Assembly (NCBI RefSeq): GCF_007859955.1
Contig: NZ_SJPR01000002.1
Span: 792,353 to 856,352 of the forward strand
DNA: 64,000 bases
Direction: 5' to 3'
DNA from: Botrimarina colliarenosi
GTDB lineage: Bacteria > Planctomycetota > Planctomycetia > Pirellulales > Lacipirellulaceae
This document shows positions 29,923-38,308 of this stretch, piece by piece. The translations under genes were made by a program, and so were the position numbers. Under the pieces are notes generated by a model. That model worked only from the letters and a program-made list of their open reading frames with translations, was not told where the DNA came from and did not search any database. The stretch's first letter is position 1; every line of letters begins with the position of its first letter.

Positions 29923-30087
29923 CTATTGATGGTCGCCCGCCTTGTGATCAACTGCGTTTGCCGAATCTGCACTTGCTTGCCCAGACGACCAGCCTCGATA
30001 AATCAGCCAGCCAAACACCGGAACCAGTACAAGAACACCAATTAAGACTATCGGAAAATACCTTACGAATCTAAACGCAGCGGACAT
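29923..30087 (-). CDS. 54-residue single-pass membrane protein
   Basis: ATG at 30087, giving MSAAFRFVRY, a membrane helix FPIVLIGVLVLVPVFGWLIY (residues 11-30), then a hydrophilic tail rich in Ser, Ala and Asp ending in AVDHKAGDHQ. The basic N-terminus and acidic tail suit an inner-membrane miniprotein. It lies in a lower-GC stretch between the MITE-like element and the DeoR gene. No family recognised; coding status is inferred from the clean helix. Confidence 0.45.
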   Translation of the reverse strand: MSAAFRFVRYFPIVLIGVLVLVPVFGWLIYRGWSSGQASADSANAVDHKAGDHQ

Positions 30088-30203
30088 GTTGTAGACATCG
30101 CAAATCGGCGCACCCTCCGATAATCGTAATAAGTGCAGAATTCGCACGGTTTACTCACTTTGTCACTACAGGGAACCAATAAACCACCCGCCACTTGGCG
30201 CCG

Positions 30204-30300
30204 GCGGGTGGCACTGCTGCCGGGCGCCACTGTTCGGCTTGTCCGGCAGTGCGAAGCGGGCACCCGGGGTCCACTGCTGAACGAGTCAGCAGTGGCACAC
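30204..30300. repeat. REP-like palindromes
   Basis: CCACTGCTGA (30271-30280) pairs perfectly with TCAGCAGTGG (30286-30295). Upstream, GCACTGCTGCCGG-type and CCGGCAGTGCGAAGCGGGCA words repeat those of the 15708-15754 REP. It lies just beyond the stop of the DeoR gene. Confidence 0.6.
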
Positions 30301-30331
30301 GGCCAACCTTCGGCTGAGTCTAACCGATCGA

Positions 30332-31108
30332 TCAGACTGCCACACAAACCAACTCCGCCCCCGCCGCTACGAGCGCCTCGCGCGTCGCGTCCGGCAGAGC
30401 GTCGTCGCTGAACACGCGCGTAAACTTCCGCGGCTCGGCGTAGTAGCACATCGCGCGCTCGGCCGCCTTGCTGCTGTCGGCGAGTAGGTAAGCCTCGTCG
30501 GCGGCGGCGAGCATCGCCCGTTTCACCGCCGCGTGGGAGGGGCACGACTCGCCGGCGCCGCGTGACGCGTCGACCGCCTTGCACGAGACGAACGCCCGGT
30601 GGAACGCGAACTGCCGCAGCGCCGCCTCGGCGATCGAGCCGACGAAGCACTGCCCCGACGCGTCGAACTCGCCGCCGGTTGAGATCACGTTGACGCCGGG
30701 CCGCTCGGCGAGCCAGTGCACGACGTCGAGTCCGTTGGAGACGACGGTGATCGGCCGGTCGGGCTCGCCGTGGGGGAGGAGCTTGGCCAGCTCGAGGCCG
30801 GTCGACGAGGCGTCGATCGCGATCACCTCGCCCGGCTCGACCAGGGCGGCCGCGTGACGGGCGATCGCCTGCTTGGCCTCGGTGTTCACGGCGACACGCA
30901 CCGCGAAGGGCGCCTCGCCCGCGTCCTCGTCGGCCAGCACGGCCCCGCCGTGGGTGCGGACCACCCGCCCCGACCGCGCCAGCTTCGTCAGGTCGCGGCG
31001 GATCGTCTCGTCGGTGACCGCGAACCGTTCGGCGAGGGCGGCCACAGAGACGGCGCCCTGCTGCTGCAGGTCGCGGACGATCTCACGTTGTCGTTGGCCG
31101 GCGAGCAT
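30332..31108 (-). CDS. DeoR/GlpR-family repressor, probable rhamnose regulator
   Basis: 258 residues from ATG 31108. The N-terminal winged helix is MLAGQRQREIVRDLQQQGAV (start), then LAERFAVTDETIRRDLTKL and GRVVRTHGGAVL, a canonical DeoR HTH and wing. The C-terminal sugar-phosphate sensor domain has GEVIAIDASSTGLELAKLLP and ITVVSNGLDVVHWL. It is divergent from the rhamnose genes, separated by 138 bp. DeoR-type regulators of rhamnose catabolism are known in rhizobia. A 10-bp direct repeat sits directly before its own start, suggesting autoregulation. Confidence 0.9.
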   Translation of the reverse strand: MLAGQRQREIVRDLQQQGAVSVAALAERFAVTDETIRRDLTKLARSGRVVRTHGGAVLADEDAGEAPFAVRVAVNTEAKQAIARHAAALVEPGEVIAIDASSTGLELAKLLPHGEPDRPITVVSNGLDVVHWLAERPGVNVISTGGEFDASGQCFVGSIAEAALRQFAFHRAFVSCKAVDASRGAGESCPSHAAVKRAMLAAADEAYLLADSSKAAERAMCYYAEPRKFTRVFSDDALPDATREALVAAGAELVCVAV

Positions 31109-31111
31109 CTC

Positions 31112-31131
31112 AAAACCACATAAAACCACAT
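31112..31131 (-). promoter_or_regulatory. Tandem decamer, candidate DeoR operator
   Basis: AAAACCACAT occurs twice back to back (31112-31121, 31122-31131); on the minus strand this reads ATGTGGTTTTATGTGGTTTT and ends three bases before the regulator's ATG. DeoR-family operators are often short direct repeats. Its position in the regulator/rhaD divergent region supports the idea; binding is inference. Confidence 0.4.
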
Positions 31132-31246
31132 TTCGACGGTTGACTTCTGCCCAGCTTACCGCCCATAATCCCGCCGTCTAGCAGGAAACAGCCCGATTCG
31201 TCGCACTCGGGCCGATAGCACCCCTCTTTTTCAGGCGCCCGATTCC

Positions 31247-33427
31247 GTGGAATTCAAGCACGTCAATTACTTGTGGGACGACTCGGTAGCGGCCGGCATG
31301 TCGCCGATTGATCGCCTCGTCTACCGGTCGAACTGCCTCGGCGCCGACCAACGGATCACCAACACCGGCGGCGGCAACACCTCGTCGAAGTCGCTCGAGC
31401 GCGACCCGCTGACCGGCGAAGAGACCGACGTGCTGTGGGTGAAGGGCTCGGGCGGTGACCTGCGGACGAGCAAGGCGGAGAACTTCGCCTCGCTCCACAT
31501 GGACAAGCTGATCGGCCTGCAGAAGGTGTACGACGCGGCGCCCGAGAAGGGACCGAAGACACCCGCCGAAGACGGCATGGTCGGGCTGTTCCCGCACTGC
31601 ACCTACAACCTCAACCCGCGCGCCTCGTCGATCGACACGCCGCTGCACGGCTTTCTGCCGGCCCGGTATGTCGACCACATGCACCCCAACAGCGTGATCG
31701 CCGTCGCGGCGAGTAAGCGTAGCAAGGAGCTGACCCAAGAAATCTTCGGCGGCGAGATCGGCTGGGTGCCGTGGCTACGGCCGGGCTTCGAGCTGGGCCT
31801 GATGATGCAGCGCGAGGCGGAGGCCAACCCGGCCCTCAAGGGCCTCGTGATGAGCCAGCACGGCCTCATCAACTGGGCCGACGACGACAAGGCGTGCTAC
31901 GACCTGACGCTGGCGCTGATCGAGAAGGCGGCCCAGTTCATCGAAGAACGCGACAAGGGGGAGCAAACCTTCGGCGGCCAGAAATTCACGCCGCTCGCCG
32001 ACAACGACCGCGACGCGCTGCTGGCGGAGCTGCTGCCGTGGCTACGGGGCCGCGTCACGTTCGAGGGACAGCGCCTGATCGGCACGGTGCAGACCGACGC
32101 GACGATCCAGCGGTTCGTCAACTCGCACGACGCGCCGCGGCTGGCGGAGCTCGGCACCAGCTGCCCCGACCACTTCTTGCGGACCAAGATCAAGCCGCTC
32201 TACATCGAGTGGGACGCCGCGAACGAGGACCTGGCGGCTCTCAAGCAGAAACTCGACGCGGGGCTCGCCAAGTACCGCGACGACTACGCCGCTTACTACG
32301 AGGCTTGCAAGCACGACAACTCGCCGGCGATGCGGAACCCGAACCCGTCGGTGGTGCTGATCCCCGGCGTCGGGATGATCGCCTGGGGCAAGAACAAGAG
32401 CGAGTCGCGCGTCACCGCCGAGTTCTACAACTGTGCGGTCGAGGTGATGCGGGGCGCCGAGGCGATGGACGAGTACATCGCCCTGCCCCAGCAAGAGGCG
32501 TTCGACATCGAGTACTGGTTGCTCGAAGAGGCGAAGCTGCAGCGGATGCCGCCCGAGAAGGAGATGGCCCGCCGTGTGGTGCTGGTCGTCGGCGCCGGCA
32601 ACGGCATCGGCAAGGAGGCGGCCCACCGCCTCGCCGCCGAGGGCGCCCACGTCGTCTGCGCCGACCTGTCGGCCGAAGCGGCCCAGGCGACCGCCGACGA
32701 GCTGGCCGCCAAGTACGGCCAGGGGATCGGCGTCGCTGGTTCGGGCGTCTCGGGCTGTGGCCCGGCAATCGGCGTCGGCGTGAACATCACCGACCGCGAG
32801 TCGATCCGCCAGCTGCTCGCCACGAGCGTCCTCGCCTACGGCGGCGTTGATCACCTGCTGGTGACCGCCGGCGTGTTCCTGCCGCCCGACCGCGAAGGCA
32901 ACCTGTCGGACGACGCTTGGCGGCTGACGTTCGAGGTCAACGTCCACGGCGCCTACAACGTCGCCGACGAGGCCAAGAAGCTCTTCGCCGACCAAGGCCT
33001 CAACGGCTCGGTCGTGCTCACCACGAGCGTCAACGCGGTGGTCTCGAAGAAGGGCTCGGTCGCCTACGACACGTCGAAGGCGGCCGCCAACCACCTCGTC
33101 CGCGAGCTAGCGGTCGAGATGGCGCCGCTCGTGCGAGTGAACGGAGTCGCCCCGGCGACGGTGGTGCAGGGCTCGACGATGTTCCCCCGCGACCGGGTGA
33201 TCGCTTCGCTGACGAAGTACGAGATCCCGTTCGAGGAGAACGACACCGACGACGGGCTCCGCACCAAACTGGCGATGTTCTACGCCCAGCGGACGCTCAC
33301 CAAGCAACCGATCACCCCTGCGGACCAGGCCGAGGCGGCGTACTTTATGTTGTCAGACCGATCGAGCAAGACAACCGGTCAGGTGTTTAGCGTTGATGGT
33401 GGATTGCACGAAGCGTTCTTGCGATAG
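31247..33427 (+). CDS. rhaD: Bifunctional rhamnulose-1-phosphate aldolase / lactaldehyde dehydrogenase
   Basis: 726 residues from GTG 31247. The first 430 residues are a class II aldolase/adducin domain: NTGGGNTSSKSL (about 45-56), LWVKGSGGDLRT, and metal-ligand region DHMHPNSVIAVAA. Residues about 440-726 are a short-chain dehydrogenase: VVLVVGAGNGIGKEAAHRLA (Rossmann GxxxGIG), VTAGVFLPP, TSVNAVVSKKGSVAYDTSKAAA (Ser, then YxxxK) and a C-terminal FSVDGG. It cleaves rhamnulose-1-phosphate to DHAP and L-lactaldehyde and oxidises the latter to lactate. It heads the rhamnose operon. Confidence 0.93.
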   Translation: MEFKHVNYLWDDSVAAGMSPIDRLVYRSNCLGADQRITNTGGGNTSSKSLERDPLTGEETDVLWVKGSGGDLRTSKAENFASLHMDKLIGLQKVYDAAPEKGPKTPAEDGMVGLFPHCTYNLNPRASSIDTPLHGFLPARYVDHMHPNSVIAVAASKRSKELTQEIFGGEIGWVPWLRPGFELGLMMQREAEANPALKGLVMSQHGLINWADDDKACYDLTLALIEKAAQFIEERDKGEQTFGGQKFTPLADNDRDALLAELLPWLRGRVTFEGQRLIGTVQTDATIQRFVNSHDAPRLAELGTSCPDHFLRTKIKPLYIEWDAANEDLAALKQKLDAGLAKYRDDYAAYYEACKHDNSPAMRNPNPSVVLIPGVGMIAWGKNKSESRVTAEFYNCAVEVMRGAEAMDEYIALPQQEAFDIEYWLLEEAKLQRMPPEKEMARRVVLVVGAGNGIGKEAAHRLAAEGAHVVCADLSAEAAQATADELAAKYGQGIGVAGSGVSGCGPAIGVGVNITDRESIRQLLATSVLAYGGVDHLLVTAGVFLPPDREGNLSDDAWRLTFEVNVHGAYNVADEAKKLFADQGLNGSVVLTTSVNAVVSKKGSVAYDTSKAAANHLVRELAVEMAPLVRVNGVAPATVVQGSTMFPRDRVIASLTKYEIPFEENDTDDGLRTKLAMFYAQRTLTKQPITPADQAEAAYFMLSDRSSKTTGQVFSVDGGLHEAFLR

Positions 33428-33484
33428 GGAGAAACGCCATCGGCGATTCCTCGTCATCTTTTCAGTACATTTGCTTTCAACCGC

Positions 33485-34999
33485 ATGGCGACGGCCCATA
33501 TCGCGATTGATCTCGGCGCCTCAGGCGGCCGCGCTATGCTTGCCGTGCTTGACGGCAAGCCGGCGACGGTTCGGCTGGAGGAGGCGCACCGTTTCGCGCA
33601 TGAGCCGCTCGATACACCGGCGGGTCCGGTCTGGGACCTGACGACGCTGTGGCGGGAGATCCTCATCGGCATCCGCGCCGCGGCGGCGATGGCCGCCGAG
33701 GCGGGCGTCCCGGTGAGGAGCATCGGCTGCGACACTTGGGGCGTCGACTGGGCGCTCGTTGAGCCGGGCGGCGAGCTCGTCGGACTGCCGCACGCTTATC
33801 GCGATCCCGACCACGCCCGCGCCCGCGACCGCCTGCTCGCGCGGATCGACGGCGGCGCCGAGGCGGTCTACCAGCGGACCGGCATCCCGCCGCAACCGTT
33901 CAACACGCTCTTCCAGGTCGAGGCCCGCCACGCGGCGAGCCCCGGGCTCTTTACGGTGGAAGGGACTTCGCTCTTGCTCCTGCCCGACCTGCTGCACTTC
34001 TGGCTCAGCGGCGTGCGGGCGAACGAGCGCACCAACGCCTCGACGACAAGTTTCCTGTCGGCCAAAACGCTCGACTGGGACCACGGGCTGATGGAGGCGG
34101 CAAAGCTTCCTAGCGCGTCGCTCGGCAAGCTCGTCAAGCCAGGGACCAAGCTCGGACCGCTCCGGCCGGAACTCGCCGCGGCGCTCGGTCTGCCCGACTC
34201 GGTCGAGGTCGTCGCTCCTGGGACGCACGACACGGCGTCGGCCGTCGCAGCGGTGCCGGCGGTCGACGAGGCGCCCGGCTCGTGGGCGTATCTGTCGAGC
34301 GGGACTTGGTCGCTGCTTGGCGTCGAACTCGACCGTCCAAAGACCACGCTCGACGCGTTCGAAGCGGGGTTCACTAACGAACAAGGCGTCGGCGGCCGCA
34401 CGCGTTTTTTGCGGAACATCGCCGGGCTCTGGCTCGTGCAGGAATTGCGTCGCGACCTCGAACAGAGCGGGCAATCGTTCGACTACGCGCAGCTCGCCAA
34501 CGCGGCGGCGTTGGCCGAACCGCTACGGACGCTCGTCGATCCCAACGCCGAGGACCTCGCGGCCCCCGGCGACAGCATCGCAAAGCTGCAGGGCCACGCC
34601 CGACGTACCGGCCAGCCGGTCCCCGAGTCGCCCGGCCAACTCGCGCGGTGCTGCTTCGACAGCCTCGCCCTCTGCTACGCCGACACGATCGAGCGGATCG
34701 AGCAACTCACCGACCATCGGATCGCGACGCTCTACCTCGTCGGTGGCGGCGTCAACAACCAATTGCTGAACCAGTTGACGGCCGACGCCACGGGCCGCAC
34801 GCTACGGCTGGGGCCGAGCGAAGCAACCGCGCTCGGCAACGCTTTGGTGCAGGCGATGGGTCTGGGCCTCGTTGAAAGCGTCGAGGACCTCCGCGCCATC
34901 GTCGCCCGCTCGCAGGATGTCGAAATCGTCTCGTCAAATCCATCGTCAGCCGACTGGGCGGCGGCAAAGCAGCGATTCGCTACCCTTCTCATTTCCTAA
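33485..34999 (+). CDS. rhaB: L-rhamnulokinase
   Basis: 504 residues, FGGY kinase family. The N-terminal phosphate loop is AIDLGASGGRAML (6-18). CDTWGVDWALV (about 80-90) is the rhamnulokinase-type substrate segment. The second actin-like lobe has APGTHDTASAVAAVP, YLSSGTWSLLGVEL and LYLVGGGVNNQLLNQLTAD. It phosphorylates L-rhamnulose. It lies between the aldolase (57 bp) and isomerase (105 bp, repeat-filled). Confidence 0.93.
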   Translation: MATAHIAIDLGASGGRAMLAVLDGKPATVRLEEAHRFAHEPLDTPAGPVWDLTTLWREILIGIRAAAAMAAEAGVPVRSIGCDTWGVDWALVEPGGELVGLPHAYRDPDHARARDRLLARIDGGAEAVYQRTGIPPQPFNTLFQVEARHAASPGLFTVEGTSLLLLPDLLHFWLSGVRANERTNASTTSFLSAKTLDWDHGLMEAAKLPSASLGKLVKPGTKLGPLRPELAAALGLPDSVEVVAPGTHDTASAVAAVPAVDEAPGSWAYLSSGTWSLLGVELDRPKTTLDAFEAGFTNEQGVGGRTRFLRNIAGLWLVQELRRDLEQSGQSFDYAQLANAAALAEPLRTLVDPNAEDLAAPGDSIAKLQGHARRTGQPVPESPGQLARCCFDSLALCYADTIERIEQLTDHRIATLYLVGGGVNNQLLNQLTADATGRTLRLGPSEATALGNALVQAMGLGLVESVEDLRAIVARSQDVEIVSSNPSSADWAAAKQRFATLLIS

Positions 35000-35005
35000 G
35001 AAAAT

Positions 35006-35081
35006 GAACCACGAAGGCACGAAGAACACGAAGAAAGTCGAACGCCAACGCTGCTTCGTGCTCTTTGTGACTCCGTGGTTC
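35006..35081. repeat. Intergenic inverted repeat, 'CCACGAAGGCACGAAG' family
   Basis: The left arm (35006-35033) is GAACCACGAAGGCACGAAGA then ACACGAAG. The right arm (35054-35081) is CTTCGTGCTCTTTGTGACTC then CGTGGTTC. Iterated ACGAAG words make up each arm. It lies between rhaB and rhaI, seven bases after the rhaB stop. Confidence 0.8.
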
Positions 35082-35104
35082 CTTCACTGAATTAGATTAC
35101 GACT

Positions 35105-36367
35105 GTGTCAAACGCCTACGAAATCGCCCGCGAGCGCTACGCCGAACATGGCGTCGATGTCGACGCCGCTATCGCCGCGATGGACGCCTACCCGGTGTCG
35201 ATCCATTGCTGGCAGGGGGACGACGTCGCCGGCTTCGAAGCCCCTCCCGGCGAACAGGGGGGCGAGCTAGGCGGCGGCCTCGCCGTCACTGGCAACTACC
35301 CCGGCAAGGCCCGCACCGCCGACGAGCTGCGGGCCGACGCCGACCAGGCGCTGTCGCTCATCCCGGGCCAGCACCGCTTCAACCTACACGCCATCTATGC
35401 CGAGACGGGCGGCGTCGCCGTCGAGCGCGACCAGCTCGGGCCCGAGCACTTCGCGCGTTGGATCGGCTGGGCGCAAGACGCGGGGATCGGTCTCGATTTC
35501 AACCCGAGCTACTTCGGCCACCCCCTCGCCGCCAGCGGCGTGACGCTGTCGCACCACGACGCGGCCGTTCGCCAGTTTTGGATCGAGCACGGCAAGGCGT
35601 GCCGGCGGATTGGGGCCGCGATGGGTGAAGCGACCGGGTCTCCGTGCGTGACCAACGTTTGGGTTCCGGACGGCTCGAAGGACACCCCGGCCGACCGCAA
35701 GGCGCCGCGCGAACGGCTCGCCGAGGCGCTCGACGAGGTCTTCGCCGAACCGCTCGACGCGGTGCACAACCTCGACGCGGTCGAATCCAAACTCTTCGGC
35801 ATCGGCGCCGAGAGCTATACGGTTGGCTCGCACGAGTTTTACATGGGCTACGCGATCAAGCACGGCAAGCTGCTCTGCCTCGACACGGGGCACTTCCACC
35901 CGACCGAGGTCGTCTCTGACAAACTCTCGGCGGTCCTCCAGTGGGTCCCCGAGGTGCTGCTCCACGTCAGCCGTGGCGTCCGCTGGGATAGCGACCACGT
36001 CGTGGTGCTTTCGGACGAGCTGCGGGCGATCGCCGGCGAGTTGGTCCGTGGCGGCTACGGCAGCCGGGTGCATATCGGGCTCGACTTCTTCGACGCGACG
36101 ATCAACCGTGTGGCGGCGTGGGTCATCGGCGTCCGGGCGACCCAGAAGGCGCTGCTCGGCGCGTTGCTCGAGCCGTGGGCCGAGGTCGCCGACGCGGAGC
36201 GGGCCGGCGACCTGACCGGGCGACTGGCCCTGATGGAAGAGCACAAGACGCTCCCGTTCGCCGCGGTCTGGGACCGTTACTGCGAACAGAAGGGCGTCCC
36301 GGCGGGCGCCGGGTGGCTCGACGAAGTGCGGCGTTACGAGGAAAACATCCTTTCCAAGCGGGTTTAG
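35105..36367 (+). CDS. rhaA: L-rhamnose isomerase
   Basis: 420 residues from GTG 35105. The protein shows the L-rhamnose isomerase pattern: [15 protein letters not shown] (31-45), [18 protein letters not shown] with the GNYPGKA core, [35 protein letters not shown] and [18 protein letters not shown] with the metal-binding DTGHFHPTE core. It converts L-rhamnose to L-rhamnulose using a divalent metal. Together with rhaB and rhaD it completes the phosphorylated rhamnose pathway. Confidence 0.95.
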   Translation: MSNAYEIARERYAEHGVDVDAAIAAMDAYPVSIHCWQGDDVAGFEAPPGEQGGELGGGLAVTGNYPGKARTADELRADADQALSLIPGQHRFNLHAIYAETGGVAVERDQLGPEHFARWIGWAQDAGIGLDFNPSYFGHPLAASGVTLSHHDAAVRQFWIEHGKACRRIGAAMGEATGSPCVTNVWVPDGSKDTPADRKAPRERLAEALDEVFAEPLDAVHNLDAVESKLFGIGAESYTVGSHEFYMGYAIKHGKLLCLDTGHFHPTEVVSDKLSAVLQWVPEVLLHVSRGVRWDSDHVVVLSDELRAIAGELVRGGYGSRVHIGLDFFDATINRVAAWVIGVRATQKALLGALLEPWAEVADAERAGDLTGRLALMEEHKTLPFAAVWDRYCEQKGVPAGAGWLDEVRRYEENILSKRV

Positions 36368-36372
36368 AAAAG

Positions 36373-36527
36373 AGAACCACAAAGGAACGAAGGAACGAAG
36401 GAACCAAGGCACTTTGGCCCGCGAATTACGCGAATGAGCGCGAATGAGCGCGAATCGCCTTTGACCATTCGCATAATTCGCGGGCCAATCAACTCTTCTC
36501 CTTTGTTCCTTCGCTCCTTTGTGGTTC
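36373..36527. repeat. Outer inverted repeat, 'CCACAAAGGAACGAAGG' family, with a second element nested inside
   Basis: The outer arms are GAACCACAAAGGAACGAAGG (36373-36392) continuing AACGAAGGAACCAAGG, and TCCTTTGTTCCTTCGCTCCT (36499-36518) continuing TTGTGGTTC. A complete element of another family occupies 36416-36486 between them. Confidence 0.85.
36416..36486. repeat. Inner inverted repeat, 'GCCCGCGAATTACGCGAAT' family
   Basis: The left arm GGCCCGCGAATTACGCGAAT (36416-36435) is followed by GAGCGCGAAT twice. The right arm ATTCGCATAATTCGCGGGCC (36467-36486) complements the first 20 bases. It belongs to the same family as 55978-56258, 58886-58950 and 61186-61256, and is wholly inside another palindrome. 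Confidence 0.85.
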
Positions 36528-36574
36528 AATCCCTCCCTGACTAGCGGCCTCCTCTCTTCTTTTCGGCGTACTCT

Positions 36575-37996
36575 ATGGCAGAAGCAGAATCGACCGGCGG
36601 TGAGTTCGAGCGCGAGCCGGTCCCCAACTCGGCCTTGATGGGGCCAAGCAAGTTCTGGGGCATGTACGCGGGCGAGCACTGCGCCGGCACCGAGTTCATG
36701 ATCGGGCCGCTGTTCCTGGCGGCCGGAGCGAGCCTTCAGGACGTGCTGGTTGGCCTTCTCTTGGGCAACATCTTGGCCGTGCTGACGTGGCGGTACCTCG
36801 TGGTGCCGATCGCGATGGCGAAGCGGATGACGCTCTACTATCAGCTCGAGCGCATCGGCGGGTCGCAGATGGTGAAGCTGTACAACGTCGTCAACGGCGT
36901 CTTGTTCTGCTTCCTCGCCGGGGCGATGGTCACCGTGTCGTCGAGCGCCGTCGGCGTTCCGTTCAATGTGATGTACGAGCCGCCGGAGACGACCTTCGAG
37001 CTGGGCACGCCGTCGTTCACGGCTATCGTGCTGGTTGTGGGCCTCGTGATGAGCGTCATCGCGGCGGCCGGTTACACGACGGTCGCACGGGTCGCCAACT
37101 ACGCGGCGCCCTGGATGATTGCGGTGTTCGCCGCGGCGGGCATCGTCTCGCTCGGGCAGATGGGCGTCGACAGCTTCGCCAAGCTCTCCGAAGGCGCCTT
37201 CTGGAGCGACGCCATCGCCTTCATCCAGTCGCAGCCGGGGGGCAAGCAGGCGTTCCCCTTCTGGCAACTGGTGACGTTCGCGTGGCTCTGCAACGGGGCG
37301 ATGCACTTCGGCATGGCCGACCTGACGATCTTCCGCTTCGCCCGCCACGCGTCGAGCGGCTGGGCGCCGGCGATCGGCATGTTCCTCGGCCACTACATGG
37401 CGTGGATCGCCGCGGGACTGCTACTAGCCGCGCAGATCAAACTCAACCAGATCGCCAACCCGAACCCCGGGATCCTGGCTTACAGCGCTCTGGGCTGGAC
37501 CGGCATCCTCTGTGTCGTGGTCGCCGGGTGGACCACCGCCAACCCGACGATCTACCGCGCCGGACTGGCCTTCCAGGGGGTGCTTCCCAAGTGCAGCCGC
37601 GTGCAGATGACCCTGCTCGCCGGCGCCGTCGCGACGGTCGCCGGAGCGTTCCCCGCCCTGGCCTACAAGCTCCTCGATTTCGTCGGCACCTACGGCACGG
37701 TGCTCGGCGCGATGGGGGCGGTGATCTTTGTTGACTACTGGTTCGTCAAACGGCTTGGTTTGACGGAGGAGTACGCCGCCCGCACCGGAATGACGTTCAA
37801 CTGGGCGGTGCTTCTCGCTTGGGCGCTGCCGGTCGGGGTGAGCTTGTACTTGATGTACGGGCTCGACGAAGCGAATCGTGTCTTCCCGGCCTACTGCGTG
37901 ATCCCCGCCTGGATCGCGTGCGGCGTCATTTACGTCGTTCTCAGCAAGCTGATGCAGAAGCCTCAACCCGAACTTTCGCAACTCGCCGACGCCTAG
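36575..37996 (+). CDS. NCS1-like (cytosine/purine permease-type) transporter
   Basis: 473 residues with about 12 membrane helices. The start has PSKFWGMYAGEHCAGTEFMI, then LQDVLVGLLLGNILAVLTW and MVKLYNVVNGVLFCFLAGAM. These resemble the first helices of NCS1 permeases (CodB type), which bring in nucleobases or related compounds with Na+ or H+. It is in the rhamnose locus, downstream of the isomerase, so rhamnose or a rhamnoside is a possible cargo (inference). A 63-residue membrane protein follows and is probably coupled. Confidence 0.7.
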   Translation: MAEAESTGGEFEREPVPNSALMGPSKFWGMYAGEHCAGTEFMIGPLFLAAGASLQDVLVGLLLGNILAVLTWRYLVVPIAMAKRMTLYYQLERIGGSQMVKLYNVVNGVLFCFLAGAMVTVSSSAVGVPFNVMYEPPETTFELGTPSFTAIVLVVGLVMSVIAAAGYTTVARVANYAAPWMIAVFAAAGIVSLGQMGVDSFAKLSEGAFWSDAIAFIQSQPGGKQAFPFWQLVTFAWLCNGAMHFGMADLTIFRFARHASSGWAPAIGMFLGHYMAWIAAGLLLAAQIKLNQIANPNPGILAYSALGWTGILCVVVAGWTTANPTIYRAGLAFQGVLPKCSRVQMTLLAGAVATVAGAFPALAYKLLDFVGTYGTVLGAMGAVIFVDYWFVKRLGLTEEYAARTGMTFNWAVLLAWALPVGVSLYLMYGLDEANRVFPAYCVIPAWIACGVIYVVLSKLMQKPQPELSQLADA

Positions 37997-38008
37997 AAGG
38001 AGCCGATC

Positions 38009-38200
38009 ATGAAGCAAATCGCCTGGATCCTTGGCGCGCTGGCGGTCGCCACGATCGCGCTGGCGCCATTCGCCTACGTCACCGGCTCGTTGAGCCTCGA
38101 CACCTACAAGTGGTTGGCGCTGGCGCTAACCGTCGTCTGGTTCGTGACGGCGCTGTGGCCCGGTGTTGAAGAGTCGGTCGAACACGCCGTCGACGATTGA
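38009..38200 (+). CDS. 63-residue two-helix membrane protein
   Basis: A good Shine-Dalgarno (AAGGAG, 37998-38003) directly follows the permease stop codon, and ATG is at 38009. Two helices: IAWILGALAVATIALAPFAY (4-23) and WLALALTVVWFVTALWP (35-51), then an acidic tail VEESVEHAVDD. The 12-base gap indicates co-transcription with the permease, possibly as a small subunit like those of some symporters (inference). Confidence 0.75.
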   Translation: MKQIAWILGALAVATIALAPFAYVTGSLSLDTYKWLALALTVVWFVTALWPGVEESVEHAVDD

Positions 38201-38210
38201 GTGGAGGCGA

Positions 38211-38291
38211 CTCCCGGCGCTGGCGCTTAGGGCTCCCTTCGATGGGGCGATAGCATCCCGCGCCGGGAGCCCTAAGCGCCAGCGCCGGGAG
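38211..38291. repeat. Perfect 27-bp inverted repeat between convergent genes
   Basis: CTCCCGGCGCTGGCGCTTAG plus GGCTCCC (38211-38237) is perfectly complementary to 38265-38291, with a 27-base loop. It sits between the small membrane protein (+) and the LarA-like gene (-). It could terminate from both sides but has no U-tract. Confidence 0.85.
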
Positions 38292-38308
38292 TTGCGCCGC
38301 GCACCAAC

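Noticed and set aside
35384..37393. 669-codon minus-strand open frame over the rhamnose isomerase and permease genes
   Set aside because: It is antisense to two well-supported genes and runs through an intergenic palindrome; the composition is not protein-like.
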